A DNA stretch of 64,000 nt from NCBI GenBank assembly GCA_902768975.1, contig CACXMZ010000007.1:115853-179852 (forward strand), read 5' to 3'. This DNA is from an uncultured Coriobacteriaceae bacterium (lineage in GTDB: Bacteria; Actinomycetota; Coriobacteriia; Coriobacteriales; Eggerthellaceae). The position numbers and the translations under genes were made by a program. Shown here in pieces: positions 1 to 8,106 of the stretch. Position 1 is the stretch's first letter, and every line of letters begins with the position of its first letter. The notes under the pieces were generated by a model. That model was not told the origin of the DNA, did no database searches, and saw nothing but the letters and a program-made list of their open reading frames with translations.

Positions 1-866
1 TGCGAAACCACCCCCGCAAAGCGAATGGGGTACGGGCAGACTTGGGCGAGCGCGAAGGCTTCGTCGTATTCAGCCTGGTCGCTATAGCCACCAACCAGAA
101 TGGTTTCAGTGGGAGCGTCTTCAGGCGTCATTTGGCTGATGGCGCTAATAAGGCTTTCTACCCCTTTGCGACGCCAAATCTTCCCCACGTACACCAGGCG
201 GCGAGCACCTTCTTCCCGCATGCCGGGCTCGGGGAAGAACTGCCCCTTGTCGTAGCCCGTGCCAATAACACGAATGCGTTCCGCGGGCACCCCGTAGACT
301 TCGGCAATTTCAGCCGCCTGGGGCGCATGCAGGGCCAGCACTTCATCGAGCATTTGGATGCCTTCAATAATGAAGTCGCGCTCGAGGCTGTGCATGCGCA
401 TCTGGTTAATGTCGGTGCTGTGGCACACGGCTACCGCCTTGCAGTTGGCAAGCGCGGGGTTTTCCAGGGCGTGCTGCTGCAGCCCATGGACGACCACCGA
501 TGTCGCCAAATACAGGTGGTGGCAAATGACTAAATCGGGCGTGAAGCTGTCCAGCACTTCGGCAAGTTTGTGCGCGAAAGCCGCTTTGAACTGCACGGCC
601 ATTTCAGGCGTGAAGTCGCAGTAGCGCGTGGCCTTATAGGGCATGACGTTGCTCATGCCGGCTACGGGAAAGGGCAGCTCGTCCGTTTCGAAACGCACGG
701 GGTGAAATGAAACTCCCGCGGGAAAAGCAGGGGCGTCTTCAGGCCCGATGCCCGCAATGACCGCCTGGGTATGACCTGCGCGCGCAAAGCCTTCCACCAG
801 TTGGGCTAGGTAAATACCGCTGCCCGTGGAGTCGGGTTTTTGCGCGCTCAGGTGAAGAATGTTCAT
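1..866 (-). CDS. Glycosyltransferase family 4 protein, 3' end cut by window edge
   Basis: The reading frame is open from the ATG at 866 down to the left edge, about 288 residues, with no stop. The N-terminus reads MNILHLSAQKPDSTGSGIYL, the glycine-rich donor-site start (TGSG) typical of GT-B fold family 4 enzymes. A later stretch, RRLVYVGKIWRRKGVESLI, matches the start of the second Rossmann domain of these enzymes. It should transfer a sugar from a nucleotide donor in the cytoplasm. The acceptor cannot be read. The C-terminal nucleotide-sugar-binding part lies outside the window. It is followed upstream by a small zinc-ribbon gene on the same strand. Confidence 0.8.
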   Translation of the reverse strand, partial: MNILHLSAQKPDSTGSGIYLAQLVEGFARAGHTQAVIAGIGPEDAPAFPAGVSFHPVRFETDELPFPVAGMSNVMPYKATRYCDFTPEMAVQFKAAFAHKLAEVLDSFTPDLVICHHLYLATSVVVHGLQQHALENPALANCKAVAVCHSTDINQMRMHSLERDFIIEGIQMLDEVLALHAPQAAEIAEVYGVPAERIRVIGTGYDKGQFFPEPGMREEGARRLVYVGKIWRRKGVESLISAISQMTPEDAPTETILVGGYSDQAEYDEAFALAQVCPYPIRFAGVVS

Positions 867-915
867 GCCGAATTCTTAAATGCCGTTTTCCGCCGCAGCT
901 TTACTCACAGAAAGC

Positions 916-1113
916 CTAGAGGATCCTAGTGCTGTAGCTGGGGTCGTTTTCGCCAAAGTCGTTGGGTGGGTCCGGCGGAATAACATCGCCGCAGTAGGGG
1001 CAGGTCCCAGTCGATACACCTTGTTCTGCCACAACAGGCATACCACAGGTTGGGCAAGTAGCTTGCTGCTTTCCGTCGTCATCTCTCTTGACGGCACTTG
1101 GTCTAAAACACAT
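916..1113 (-). CDS. Small double zinc-ribbon protein, MCFRPSA type
   Basis: This 65-residue protein starts MCFRPSA and carries two CPxCG knuckles (CPTCG, then CPYCG about 17 residues later), so it probably binds one zinc ion or a small metal site. The C-terminus ends TRIL. A paralogue at 19657-19854 shares the MCFRPSA start, the two knuckles with the following MPV and IP segments, and the T-K/R-IL end. No function is known to me. Its Cys density and size suggest a metal-binding or redox accessory protein. It lies between a glycosyltransferase and an Fe-S flavoprotein on the same strand. Confidence 0.7.
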   Translation of the reverse strand: MCFRPSAVKRDDDGKQQATCPTCGMPVVAEQGVSTGTCPYCGDVIPPDPPNDFGENDPSYSTRIL

Positions 1114-1215
1114 GATGAAACTCCTTACTCCTCTACGTAAACTTATACGCTCGTAAGCCTTAATGTGGCTTATATTTTACCGTGGTTCAGCAGGCGCTTC
1201 AACACGCCGTGCAAA

Positions 1216-1833
1216 CTAGCGGATAAAGTTGGTGCGTACGCGTTCTTCGGTAGCAGGCAAGCCAAAGGTTTCCTTGCCAAGCGCAATGCTCTTCATGAGG
1301 AATGCCATGTTGCGCGCCACCACGCGTACTTGCTGCATGCCTTCCCCGTCCTGTTCAGCTTCACCTTCAAGGCGACCGTGCAAACCGTTCCAGTACTGGC
1401 CACCCGCAACCACCATATTGGTGATGGTGAAATACTTGTTCAGCGCGTCGAAGGTTGCCGTAGTACCACCACGACGAGCAACGCACAGAGCCGCGCCTAC
1501 CTTCATGGTCTTGTCAAAATGCGTGCTGTAGAACAGGCGGTCGAGGAAGGCAAGAATAGTGGCATTAGGACTCGCGAAATACACGGGCGAGCCAATAACC
1601 AGGCCGTCCGCTTCTTCGAAGAGGGGTGCAATTTCGTTAACGGCGTCGTCGATAACGCACTTCCCCGTTTTACTGCAGCCCTCGCAGGCAAGGCAACCAC
1701 GAATGTCCAGTTTGCCAATCTGGCGCGTTTCGCATTCGACGCCCTCTTCGGCAAAAACCTTTTCCATTTCGGCAAGCGCCAAACCCGTGTTGCTGGCATT
1801 GCGCGGGCTTCCGTTGATCATGAGTACTTTCAT
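1216..1833 (-). CDS. Flavodoxin-family NAD(P)H-dependent reductase / iron-sulfur flavoprotein
   Basis: This 205-residue protein starts MKVLMINGSPR, the FMN phosphate-binding start of the NADPH-dependent FMN reductase family. It continues with CLACEGCSKTGKC at about residues 48-60, the compact Cys motif that holds a [4Fe-4S] cluster in archaeal-type iron-sulfur flavoproteins. The segment GLVIGSPVYFASPNA is the usual second FMN loop. It likely moves electrons in the cytoplasm between ferredoxin or NADPH and an unknown acceptor. It stands alone on the minus strand, upstream of the zinc-ribbon gene. Confidence 0.85.
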   Translation of the reverse strand: MKVLMINGSPRNASNTGLALAEMEKVFAEEGVECETRQIGKLDIRGCLACEGCSKTGKCVIDDAVNEIAPLFEEADGLVIGSPVYFASPNATILAFLDRLFYSTHFDKTMKVGAALCVARRGGTTATFDALNKYFTITNMVVAGGQYWNGLHGRLEGEAEQDGEGMQQVRVVARNMAFLMKSIALGKETFGLPATEERVRTNFIR

Positions 1834-1898
1834 TTCTGCTTCTCCTTCATTGTTCGAACGGGCACGCAGACTTCGACCCGTTCGCTTCTTCCATCGTT

Positions 1899-3221
1899 TT
1901 ACACACTGAGTGCTTTACCCGAAAGGGCACCAAGTATTTCGTTTACGCAGCGGACAACTTCAGCCTTCGTCTTTTCGATGTCGATGGTTTTATAGTCGCC
2001 GTTTTCGTAGAGCACGTCCCCGTCGCACATGGTAAGTACCACGTCGGCGCCGTTGGCGCTGTAAACCAAGTTGGTTGCCATGTCGTACGTGGGGCACATC
2101 CAGGGCGTGTCGGTATTGAGTACCACGAGGTCGGCACGCTTGCCTTCTGCGAGCACACCGCAGTCGCTGCGACCTTGGGCGCGCGCGCCATTCACGGTAA
2201 GCATCTGCAGGACTTCCTTGGGCGTGACCGTCGTGGGGTCAAGCGCACTGCCCTTCTGGGTACACGCCAACAAGTAGCCGCTTTGCAGCAGGTTGTGCGT
2301 GTTGTTGGACGCCATGCCGTCGGTACCCAAGGCGCAATTCACACCTGCGTCGAGCATGGCCTGCACCGGCGCAAAACCGCTGGCCAGCTTCATATTGCTT
2401 GCGGGGTTCAGGCTTACGCTCGCACCCTTTTGTGCCATCAGGGCAATGTCTTCTGGCTCGAGCCAGACGCAATGCGCAGCGTTCACCGGCACTTCGAATA
2501 CGCCCAGCGAATCGAGGTAGGCAGCGGGTGTCATGCCATTGTGGCGGCCCTTGCATTCTTCGTGTTCAGCCTGGGTTTCAGAAAGGTGGATGTGCAGGCC
2601 CGTGTTGTGTGCTTTCGCTTCAGCCACGCAGCGTTCAATCATGCCTTCGGCCGTGGTGTATTCCCCATGCACGCACATGTCAACGCGAATGCGACCGTCG
2701 GCTGTGCCGTGGTAGTCAGCAAAGAGGCGCTTGTTCATTTCTGCCACGGGCAGGGTGTCGTAGTCGGCGTCCGTAAGCATGGTGGAGCTATCGCAGTGGT
2801 TTGCCTTCATGCGTGCTTCAAGGGTGGCGTCGCAGCGGTCGGTGGTGGCGAAGTACATGTCGCTGTAGCTGACCACTCCATAGCGCAGCATTTCCGCCTG
2901 GGCAAGCATGGTTCCCCAATAGTGGTGGCCTTTTTCTGCGTCCATCTTGGCTTCGAAGGGCCAGACCGTTTCGTTGAGCCACTGCTGCAGGGGCTGGTTT
3001 TCGGCATAGCCGCGCAGCAACGTCATGGCTGCATGGGCATGCGTGTTGTAAAAGGCGCTCATGAGCAGCTTGCCACGCCCGTCGTAGACCTGCCCGAAAC
3101 GTGCCGCGTCCGCAGGTTCTTCGGCACCTACATAGGTGATGAAAGCACCTTCCACGCCCACGAACTGGTCTTTAAGATAGTCCAGGTTTTCGTCCAGAAT
3201 GTCGATATGACTGAAAAGCAT
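1899..3221 (-). CDS. Amidohydrolase, S-adenosylhomocysteine/methylthioadenosine deaminase-like
   Basis: About 440 residues of the metal-dependent amidohydrolase superfamily. The metal-binding NTHAHAAMTLLRG, the HLSETQAEH loop, the NAAHCVWL histidine and the GTDGMASNN aspartate segment follow in the order seen in MtaD/SsnA/guanine deaminase-like enzymes. The best guess is deamination of an adenosyl or other nucleobase compound such as S-adenosylhomocysteine or 5'-methylthioadenosine. I chose the ATG at 3221 over the longer frame (3260) because AGGGGG lies just upstream. The gene starts a minus-strand group with a nucleoside hydrolase and a phosphotransferase, so a nucleoside salvage role fits. 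The exact substrate is unproven. Confidence 0.8.
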   Translation of the reverse strand: MLFSHIDILDENLDYLKDQFVGVEGAFITYVGAEEPADAARFGQVYDGRGKLLMSAFYNTHAHAAMTLLRGYAENQPLQQWLNETVWPFEAKMDAEKGHHYWGTMLAQAEMLRYGVVSYSDMYFATTDRCDATLEARMKANHCDSSTMLTDADYDTLPVAEMNKRLFADYHGTADGRIRVDMCVHGEYTTAEGMIERCVAEAKAHNTGLHIHLSETQAEHEECKGRHNGMTPAAYLDSLGVFEVPVNAAHCVWLEPEDIALMAQKGASVSLNPASNMKLASGFAPVQAMLDAGVNCALGTDGMASNNTHNLLQSGYLLACTQKGSALDPTTVTPKEVLQMLTVNGARAQGRSDCGVLAEGKRADLVVLNTDTPWMCPTYDMATNLVYSANGADVVLTMCDGDVLYENGDYKTIDIEKTKAEVVRCVNEILGALSGKALSV

Positions 3222-3299
3222 GCTGCCCCCTTTGCTCGCAAAATGCTTTGTTACTTGCATTCATTATACGCCCTCGGGGGCATACGCTGCTGCCAATCG

Positions 3300-4238
3300 T
3301 TAAGCCTGGACAGCCCTTTCCCAGCTTTGATAAATATGTTCACACAGGGCTTCACCGTTGCGGGGCACTACCAAGGAAATGGGCGCAGCAATTTCGGGCG
3401 CCTGCGCGCGCTCGAGGTAGCCCACCGAAAACAGACGGGGGTTGCAGGCAACTTCGAAGGGCTCCAGTTCCACAAGGTCTGGGCGCACGAGGGCAACCGC
3501 CGCCAGCACGTCCCAGCCAACAAAGCCGTCGGTATTCCAGTCCGAAAGCGCAAATTTCATCCAAGGCATGCAATAGGTTTTCAGGACGCCCGACAATTTG
3601 TATTCAGGCTTGATAAGGCGCTCTTCAAATTCCTTCGACCAGAACGTTACCGGCAGGCAGTTCCACGCGTCGGCCAACAACAAGCGGGCGCCGTCACGCG
3701 CCGTGCTAAAGGTGTCGCATGCCGCCTGCCCGTCAACCGAAAAGTTCAACTCGTTCATAAGCAGACCCCCCACAAACAAGCTGTGGGTGATGCCGCCCAT
3801 AAGGGCAATTTCGCTATAACGCGCCAGGCAGCCCGGGCTCAGGCGTTCTGCTGCAGCCAAGTCGGTTGCGGCACCCAGGGAAAGCAAGCTGACATCTTCG
3901 CCGTTTTGAACCCGCGCTGCGATATACTGTGCGGCTTCACTCGGCTCCTGGCTCGACGTTTGGCCCTTCAAGTCTGTCGGGTAGTCGCTGGGCAACCAGC
4001 CCATCCGCTCGCTTGGCGCGTCGGCCCCGCGCAGCACGGGAATATCCACGCCGAATTCGGCCATAAGGCGCTGCGTGGCATCGTAGGTTTCTTCCGTAGA
4101 GGCATTGGCGTGCGTAACACATATGGCATCGATAACCACGTCGTCCATACCCAAGAGGTACAACAGGGCAAGGCCGTCGTCGATTTCCTTGCCAGGAATG
4201 CCCATCGTGTTGTCGCATACCACCACTATGTGCTTCAT
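3300..4238 (-). CDS. Nucleoside hydrolase-like protein (IunH family)
   Basis: This 312-residue protein begins with IVVVCDNTMGIPGKEIDDG, a variant of the calcium-binding DxDxxxDD cluster of inosine/uridine-preferring nucleoside hydrolases; the first acidic residue and the EIDDG pair are kept. NELNFSVDGQAA near residue 170 resembles the sugar-binding NxxxDPEAA region. It would split the N-glycosidic bond of a nucleoside to give free base and ribose. It lies between the amidohydrolase and the phosphotransferase on the same strand, so deaminate-cleave-phosphorylate is a plausible order. The divergent first motif leaves the substrate open. Confidence 0.72.
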   Translation of the reverse strand: MKHIVVVCDNTMGIPGKEIDDGLALLYLLGMDDVVIDAICVTHANASTEETYDATQRLMAEFGVDIPVLRGADAPSERMGWLPSDYPTDLKGQTSSQEPSEAAQYIAARVQNGEDVSLLSLGAATDLAAAERLSPGCLARYSEIALMGGITHSLFVGGLLMNELNFSVDGQAACDTFSTARDGARLLLADAWNCLPVTFWSKEFEERLIKPEYKLSGVLKTYCMPWMKFALSDWNTDGFVGWDVLAAVALVRPDLVELEPFEVACNPRLFSVGYLERAQAPEIAAPISLVVPRNGEALCEHIYQSWERAVQA

Positions 4239-4278
4239 CGTGTTCCCTTTCGCTTCAAAGCCCTAGCCACAAAAGGCG

Positions 4279-5322
4279 CTAAAGGCCGTAATAGTCGCGT
4301 GCAATAAACGCCAAGAAGTCGGGCTGCAAGTATTCCTTTATCTTGGCGTAGGTGTCGGCATTCGAAGACGCCCGAGCGCCGCCTTCGTATTCGGCGAGCG
4401 CCATGGCACACCAGCTTAAGCCGCGCAAGCAGGTGACCGTTAAATAGTCGTCGAGGCGCTCTTGCAAGCCAGCCGTGTCGAAGCGCCCCGCAACTGCAAT
4501 AAGGTAGGCATCGACAAAGGCTTCCATCTGGCTGCGGTCGAGTATGGTAGTCGTCTTCCAGTAGGTAGTGGTAGGAACCAGAAAATGCGCGAGGTCCTGA
4601 GCAGGTTCACCCAGCACCGGCTTTTCCCAGTCGATAAGATAGCTGCGCTCGCCCGCCCCATCGTTGATAAGGAAGTTGCTCGAATTCACTTCCGTGTTCA
4701 CGATGCACAGGCGCGCCGGTGCCGGCAATTCCGCGTCGCGCTGGGCCACTTCACGCGCTTTTTCGAACAGGCGGTTCATGCTTTCGATGAGCGTTGGGTC
4801 CGCCTTGCTCCATGCGCAATAGGCGGCAAACATCTGCTCACACTCTTCAACGATGGCGACAATGGGGTGGTCGGGCCGCACCAAATGGCACGATTCAGGT
4901 ACCTGCACCGCATGCACGTCGGACAGGATCTGCGCCGCCAACTCCAGGTCGGTTTCATAGCGCAGGGGGCGGCCCGGCAAGCGGTCTTCCACGCCAACGC
5001 CATAGGGGAAGTTTGCGCAGGAACCGTCCACGTACCACACGCGGGGAACGCGGCCCGAAGGCTCAAGCAAGCGCAGAGCTTCCATTTCGTATTCGATTTG
5101 GTGTTCCAAATGCATCTGGGAACCCAGGTTCACGCGCAGCAAAAGCGGTATGCTCGCACCGTTTTCACCGTCCACGTCGAAGGCGTAGTTGGCGTTATAT
5201 TCACCCTGGGCAAAGGGGCGCAGGGGAAGCGGCGTATTGGGCGCCACGCCGAGGGCACTATGGAGGGCGTCGTTTGCGTCTACGTAGGCCTGCAGCTGCT
5301 TGATGTCGATAATGTTTTCCAT
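4279..5322 (-). CDS. Phosphotransferase-family kinase (choline kinase/APH fold)
   Basis: About 347 residues with the aminoglycoside/choline-kinase fold. The segment LLLRVNLGSQ resembles the ATP-binding lysine/arginine strand, CIVNTEVNSSNFLI corresponds to the catalytic HxDxxxxN loop (with NTEVNSSN in place of HGDLxxxN), and YLIDWEKPVLGEPAQDLAHFL is the DFG-like metal loop, with its Asp kept. The start at 5322 is preceded by AGGAG; a longer frame runs to 5346. The altered catalytic loop, lacking the usual His and Asp, is odd and may mean changed chemistry. It lies between a nucleoside hydrolase and an ABC ATPase gene. Confidence 0.72.
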   Translation of the reverse strand: MENIIDIKQLQAYVDANDALHSALGVAPNTPLPLRPFAQGEYNANYAFDVDGENGASIPLLLRVNLGSQMHLEHQIEYEMEALRLLEPSGRVPRVWYVDGSCANFPYGVGVEDRLPGRPLRYETDLELAAQILSDVHAVQVPESCHLVRPDHPIVAIVEECEQMFAAYCAWSKADPTLIESMNRLFEKAREVAQRDAELPAPARLCIVNTEVNSSNFLINDGAGERSYLIDWEKPVLGEPAQDLAHFLVPTTTYWKTTTILDRSQMEAFVDAYLIAVAGRFDTAGLQERLDDYLTVTCLRGLSWCAMALAEYEGGARASSNADTYAKIKEYLQPDFLAFIARDYYGL

Positions 5323-5352
5323 ATGACTCCTGCTAAAACCTTGCATCCCGAA

Positions 5353-6216
5353 TTAGGACAAGTTTGCTTCGGCACCCGACAGGGCATGAACGTCCACGCT
5401 GCCGTCGTGCGTGCGCAGCAAAACCGCAGGACCGTTTGCACAACCAGGGGCAGGCACCGCAAGCTTTCTGCAGGTAAATTGCCCATTTTCCACGGCACCT
5501 TCAATGGCTAAGGTCGACCCAAAACTGGCGGCTACTTCTTCGGCAGCTGGGTGCTGCAGAATGTCGGCCGGGGTGCCAAATTGCACCACGCGGCCCTGGG
5601 CCAGGTAGGCCATTTCGTCGCTCATCATAAGTGCCTCGCGTGCGTCATGGGTAACCATGAGCATGGTGGTGCCCGTTTCTTCGTGCAAGGCCAACACCAG
5701 GTGGCGCATTTCGTCGCGCAGGCTTTCATCCAGGCCGCTAAAAGGTTCGTCGAGCAGGATGGCAGAAGGGTTGCCAGCAAGGGCGCGCGCCAAGGCAACA
5801 CGCTGGCGCTGCCCACCCGAAAGCTCGCTCGGAGAACGGCCTTCCATACCTTCCAGCTGCACGCTCGCAAGCGTTTTAGACGCCGCCTGCAGGCGCTCTT
5901 CCTTTGCCACACCCTGCATGCGCAAGGGGAAGGCTACGTTTTCCGCCACCGTCATATTGGGAAAGAGGCGCGAGTCCTGAAAGACCACCGCAACCTTGCG
6001 CTGGTGCGTAGGCACGTCGTCGATTACTTCCCCGTCGAACAAAACCTGCCCACTGTCCTGGGGCAACAGCCCGCTAATAACGGAAAGAAGCGTGGACTTG
6101 CCCGCACCCGATTCGCCAAGCACGGAAACAAAGGAAGCAGACGGGACCACAAGCGAAAGGCTGTCCAATACACTTGCCCCGTTACGCTTCACGCTTATGT
6201 CTTTAAGTTCAATCAT
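5353..6216 (-). CDS. ynjD: ABC transporter ATP-binding protein, YnjD-like
   Basis: This 287-residue ATPase has Walker A GESGAGKST, Q-loop VVFQDSRLFPNMTV, signature ELSGGQRQRVALARAL, Walker B AILLDEPFSGLD and the switch His in MVTHD, all intact. An extra C-terminal domain of about 60 residues follows the nucleotide-binding domain. It should power uptake through the two permeases encoded immediately upstream. Its order with the permeases and binding protein matches E. coli ynjBCD. The symbol is assigned by family and context, not by a search. The substrate is unknown. Confidence 0.85.
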   Translation of the reverse strand: MIELKDISVKRNGASVLDSLSLVVPSASFVSVLGESGAGKSTLLSVISGLLPQDSGQVLFDGEVIDDVPTHQRKVAVVFQDSRLFPNMTVAENVAFPLRMQGVAKEERLQAASKTLASVQLEGMEGRSPSELSGGQRQRVALARALAGNPSAILLDEPFSGLDESLRDEMRHLVLALHEETGTTMLMVTHDAREALMMSDEMAYLAQGRVVQFGTPADILQHPAAEEVAASFGSTLAIEGAVENGQFTCRKLAVPAPGCANGPAVLLRTHDGSVDVHALSGAEANLS

Positions 6217-6247
6217 GTGTTCCCACTATCGTAACAAGTTGCCACCA

Positions 6248-7132
6248 TTAAGCTGCGTACAATTCGGCATTGTCCAACGCGCGCAAACGACGCAGCAGTA
6301 TTTCGGATGCAAAAAATATGGCAAAGGTGGTTACCAGGAAGGTAAGGCCATAGGCGCCCGCCACCGTGCGGTCGCCGCCCGTAAGATACGGGAACAGCAC
6401 GAGGGCAAAGGTGCGCACCTTCCCACTGCCCACCAACAGCGTTAGGAAGTATTGCGAAACAGAAATGATGTAGCACATGGTCATCGACGAAATAATGCCG
6501 GGCAAAAGCGAAGGCGCCGTAATCTGCGTAAGCACCACAGGCCAGCGCGCGCCCAGCGTGCGCGCCGCTTCTTCCATGCGTGTTCCAGCCGCGCGAGTGA
6601 TGTCTATCATGATGGCCACCGCGTAGGGCAGCGAAACAATGGAGTGCACCAGGATGACGCCAAGAACACTTCCCGCAAGCCCAATGCGAATAAAAACGAT
6701 TTGCACACCCATGGCAAACACCGTGGCGGGCACGAGGAAGGGCAGGAAGGTAATAAATTCAAAGGCGGTGCGCCCGCGCCAACTATGCAGGGCAATGGCT
6801 CGCGCCGCCATGGCACCCACGAGGGTGGAAAGCGCCGCCGAAGCCAGGCCAATACCAATGGAAAGCAGCAGACTGTCCAGGCCACCGCCTGCCCCACCCG
6901 AAAGCACGAGGTCCATACCGCGCATGGAAAAGGCCTGGGGAAGCGCGTCGGGCCAGGGCCATGCGTCGGCGAAAGCCCATATCGCAATAATGACCGTGGG
7001 TACCAGGGCAAGCAGAATCTGAATCGCCACAATGACGCGCGCAAGCACCTTGCCGCGAACCGCAGGGCGTGTGCTGCTTCGGCGTCCTGTGCGCGAAGTA
7101 CGCGCAGCTTGTTGTGTGTTGGTATTAGCCAC
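6248..7132 (-). CDS. ABC transporter permease, YnjC-like C-terminal half
   Basis: About 294 residues with some six hydrophobic spans and the binding-protein-dependent permease (EAA-loop) region, EEAARTLGARWPVVLTQITAPSL, at about two thirds. The likely start is the GTG at 7132, with AGGAGGGC upstream and an overlap with the stop of the preceding permease gene. The frame does extend to 7180, but without a better ribosome binding site. E. coli YnjC is one long protein with two permease domains; here the halves are separate genes. Paired with the 7125-8033 permease it forms the membrane channel. Confidence 0.82.
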   Translation of the reverse strand: MANTNTQQAARTSRTGRRSSTRPAVRGKVLARVIVAIQILLALVPTVIIAIWAFADAWPWPDALPQAFSMRGMDLVLSGGAGGGLDSLLLSIGIGLASAALSTLVGAMAARAIALHSWRGRTAFEFITFLPFLVPATVFAMGVQIVFIRIGLAGSVLGVILVHSIVSLPYAVAIMIDITRAAGTRMEEAARTLGARWPVVLTQITAPSLLPGIISSMTMCYIISVSQYFLTLLVGSGKVRTFALVLFPYLTGGDRTVAGAYGLTFLVTTFAIFFASEILLRRLRALDNAELYAA

Positions 7133-8033
7133 GCATGCCCTCCTGCTTCCGTTCGCGCAAAATAAGCGCGAAGTAGACAAGCGCTGCCACGGCGCATACC
7201 AGCGCCGTCACGCCATTGAGGGCCATGGCGTAGCAGCGGTTCACAATGTCGGGGTTCGTGAATTCCATGTAGGCAAGCACGGGCATAGCCTTGGGCGTGG
7301 TCGGACCCAGCAAGAAGGGCACTTCGTAAGAGCCCAACGAGAATACGAACACGACCAAGAAAGCCCGCAATGCAGCCGGCAGGCACAGCGGCAAGGTTAC
7401 ATGCAAAAAGGACCGAAAGCCCGAAGCGCCACAGGTAGCAGCCGCTTCACCGAGCGAGTCGGACACGTGCGCCATAATGGTGACCGTGCAAAACGCAATG
7501 TAGGGAATTTCCTTCCAAGCATACACGGCAACAATGCCCCAGCCACTGGGCGCCCCCACGATCGAACCAAGGTCGGTCGGCGAAGCTGCGAGTCCCAAAA
7601 AATAGAGTGCGCGTGAAGCCAAGCCCGAACCAGAAAAGATAAAAACCAGGGCAAGAGCTACCAGGGCATGCATGGTCATAATAGGAATCTGCAAGCCTAC
7701 GAGCTGAGGGAACCTGCCCCACTTGGCACGCGTGAGCGCCCAAGAAAGCACGATGCCACCCGCAAGCGCAATGGCGCTGGACACAATTGAAATGCGCATA
7801 GAAAAGGCCATTGACGACGTAAAGTCGGGACGGCTAAACACCATGGCGAAGTAGTCGAGCGTGGGTTCGTTCATTCCCAAAAACGGCATGATGCCAAAAC
7901 CCTGCATAATGCCGTTTACGGTGCCGTACAGGAACACCCCCACAAGCGCGACCGCAGGCAAAGCAAGCGCATAGGGCGCCAAGAGGGCGCGCATCCTGCG
8001 CGCTTGTCCTGGTTGAGCTGCCGAGCGAGCCAT
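7125..8033 (-). CDS. ABC transporter permease, YnjC-like N-terminal half
   Basis: This 302-residue membrane protein has about six hydrophobic spans and the EAA-type loop EAAATCGASGFRSFLHVTLPL that contacts the ATPase. The start ATG at 8033 has AGGACT just upstream. It is the first of two permease genes overlapping by a few bases, in the order binding protein, permease, permease, ATPase. It forms half of the channel for the same unknown substrate as its neighbours. Confidence 0.82.
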   Translation of the reverse strand: MARSAAQPGQARRMRALLAPYALALPAVALVGVFLYGTVNGIMQGFGIMPFLGMNEPTLDYFAMVFSRPDFTSSMAFSMRISIVSSAIALAGGIVLSWALTRAKWGRFPQLVGLQIPIMTMHALVALALVFIFSGSGLASRALYFLGLAASPTDLGSIVGAPSGWGIVAVYAWKEIPYIAFCTVTIMAHVSDSLGEAAATCGASGFRSFLHVTLPLCLPAALRAFLVVFVFSLGSYEVPFLLGPTTPKAMPVLAYMEFTNPDIVNRCYAMALNGVTALVCAVAALVYFALILRERKQEGMRG

Positions 8034-8106
8034 AGTCCTGCCTCTACCTTAACAAACTGCATGGCGCCCCGCGTTGTGCGAGGCGCCAATTGCAAAATAA
8101 CGAGCC

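Noticed and set aside
2175..4307. 710-codon open frame on the plus strand
   Set aside because: It is antisense to the amidohydrolase and nucleoside hydrolase genes, has no family motif and no ribosome binding site; GC-rich codon use leaves this opposite frame open.
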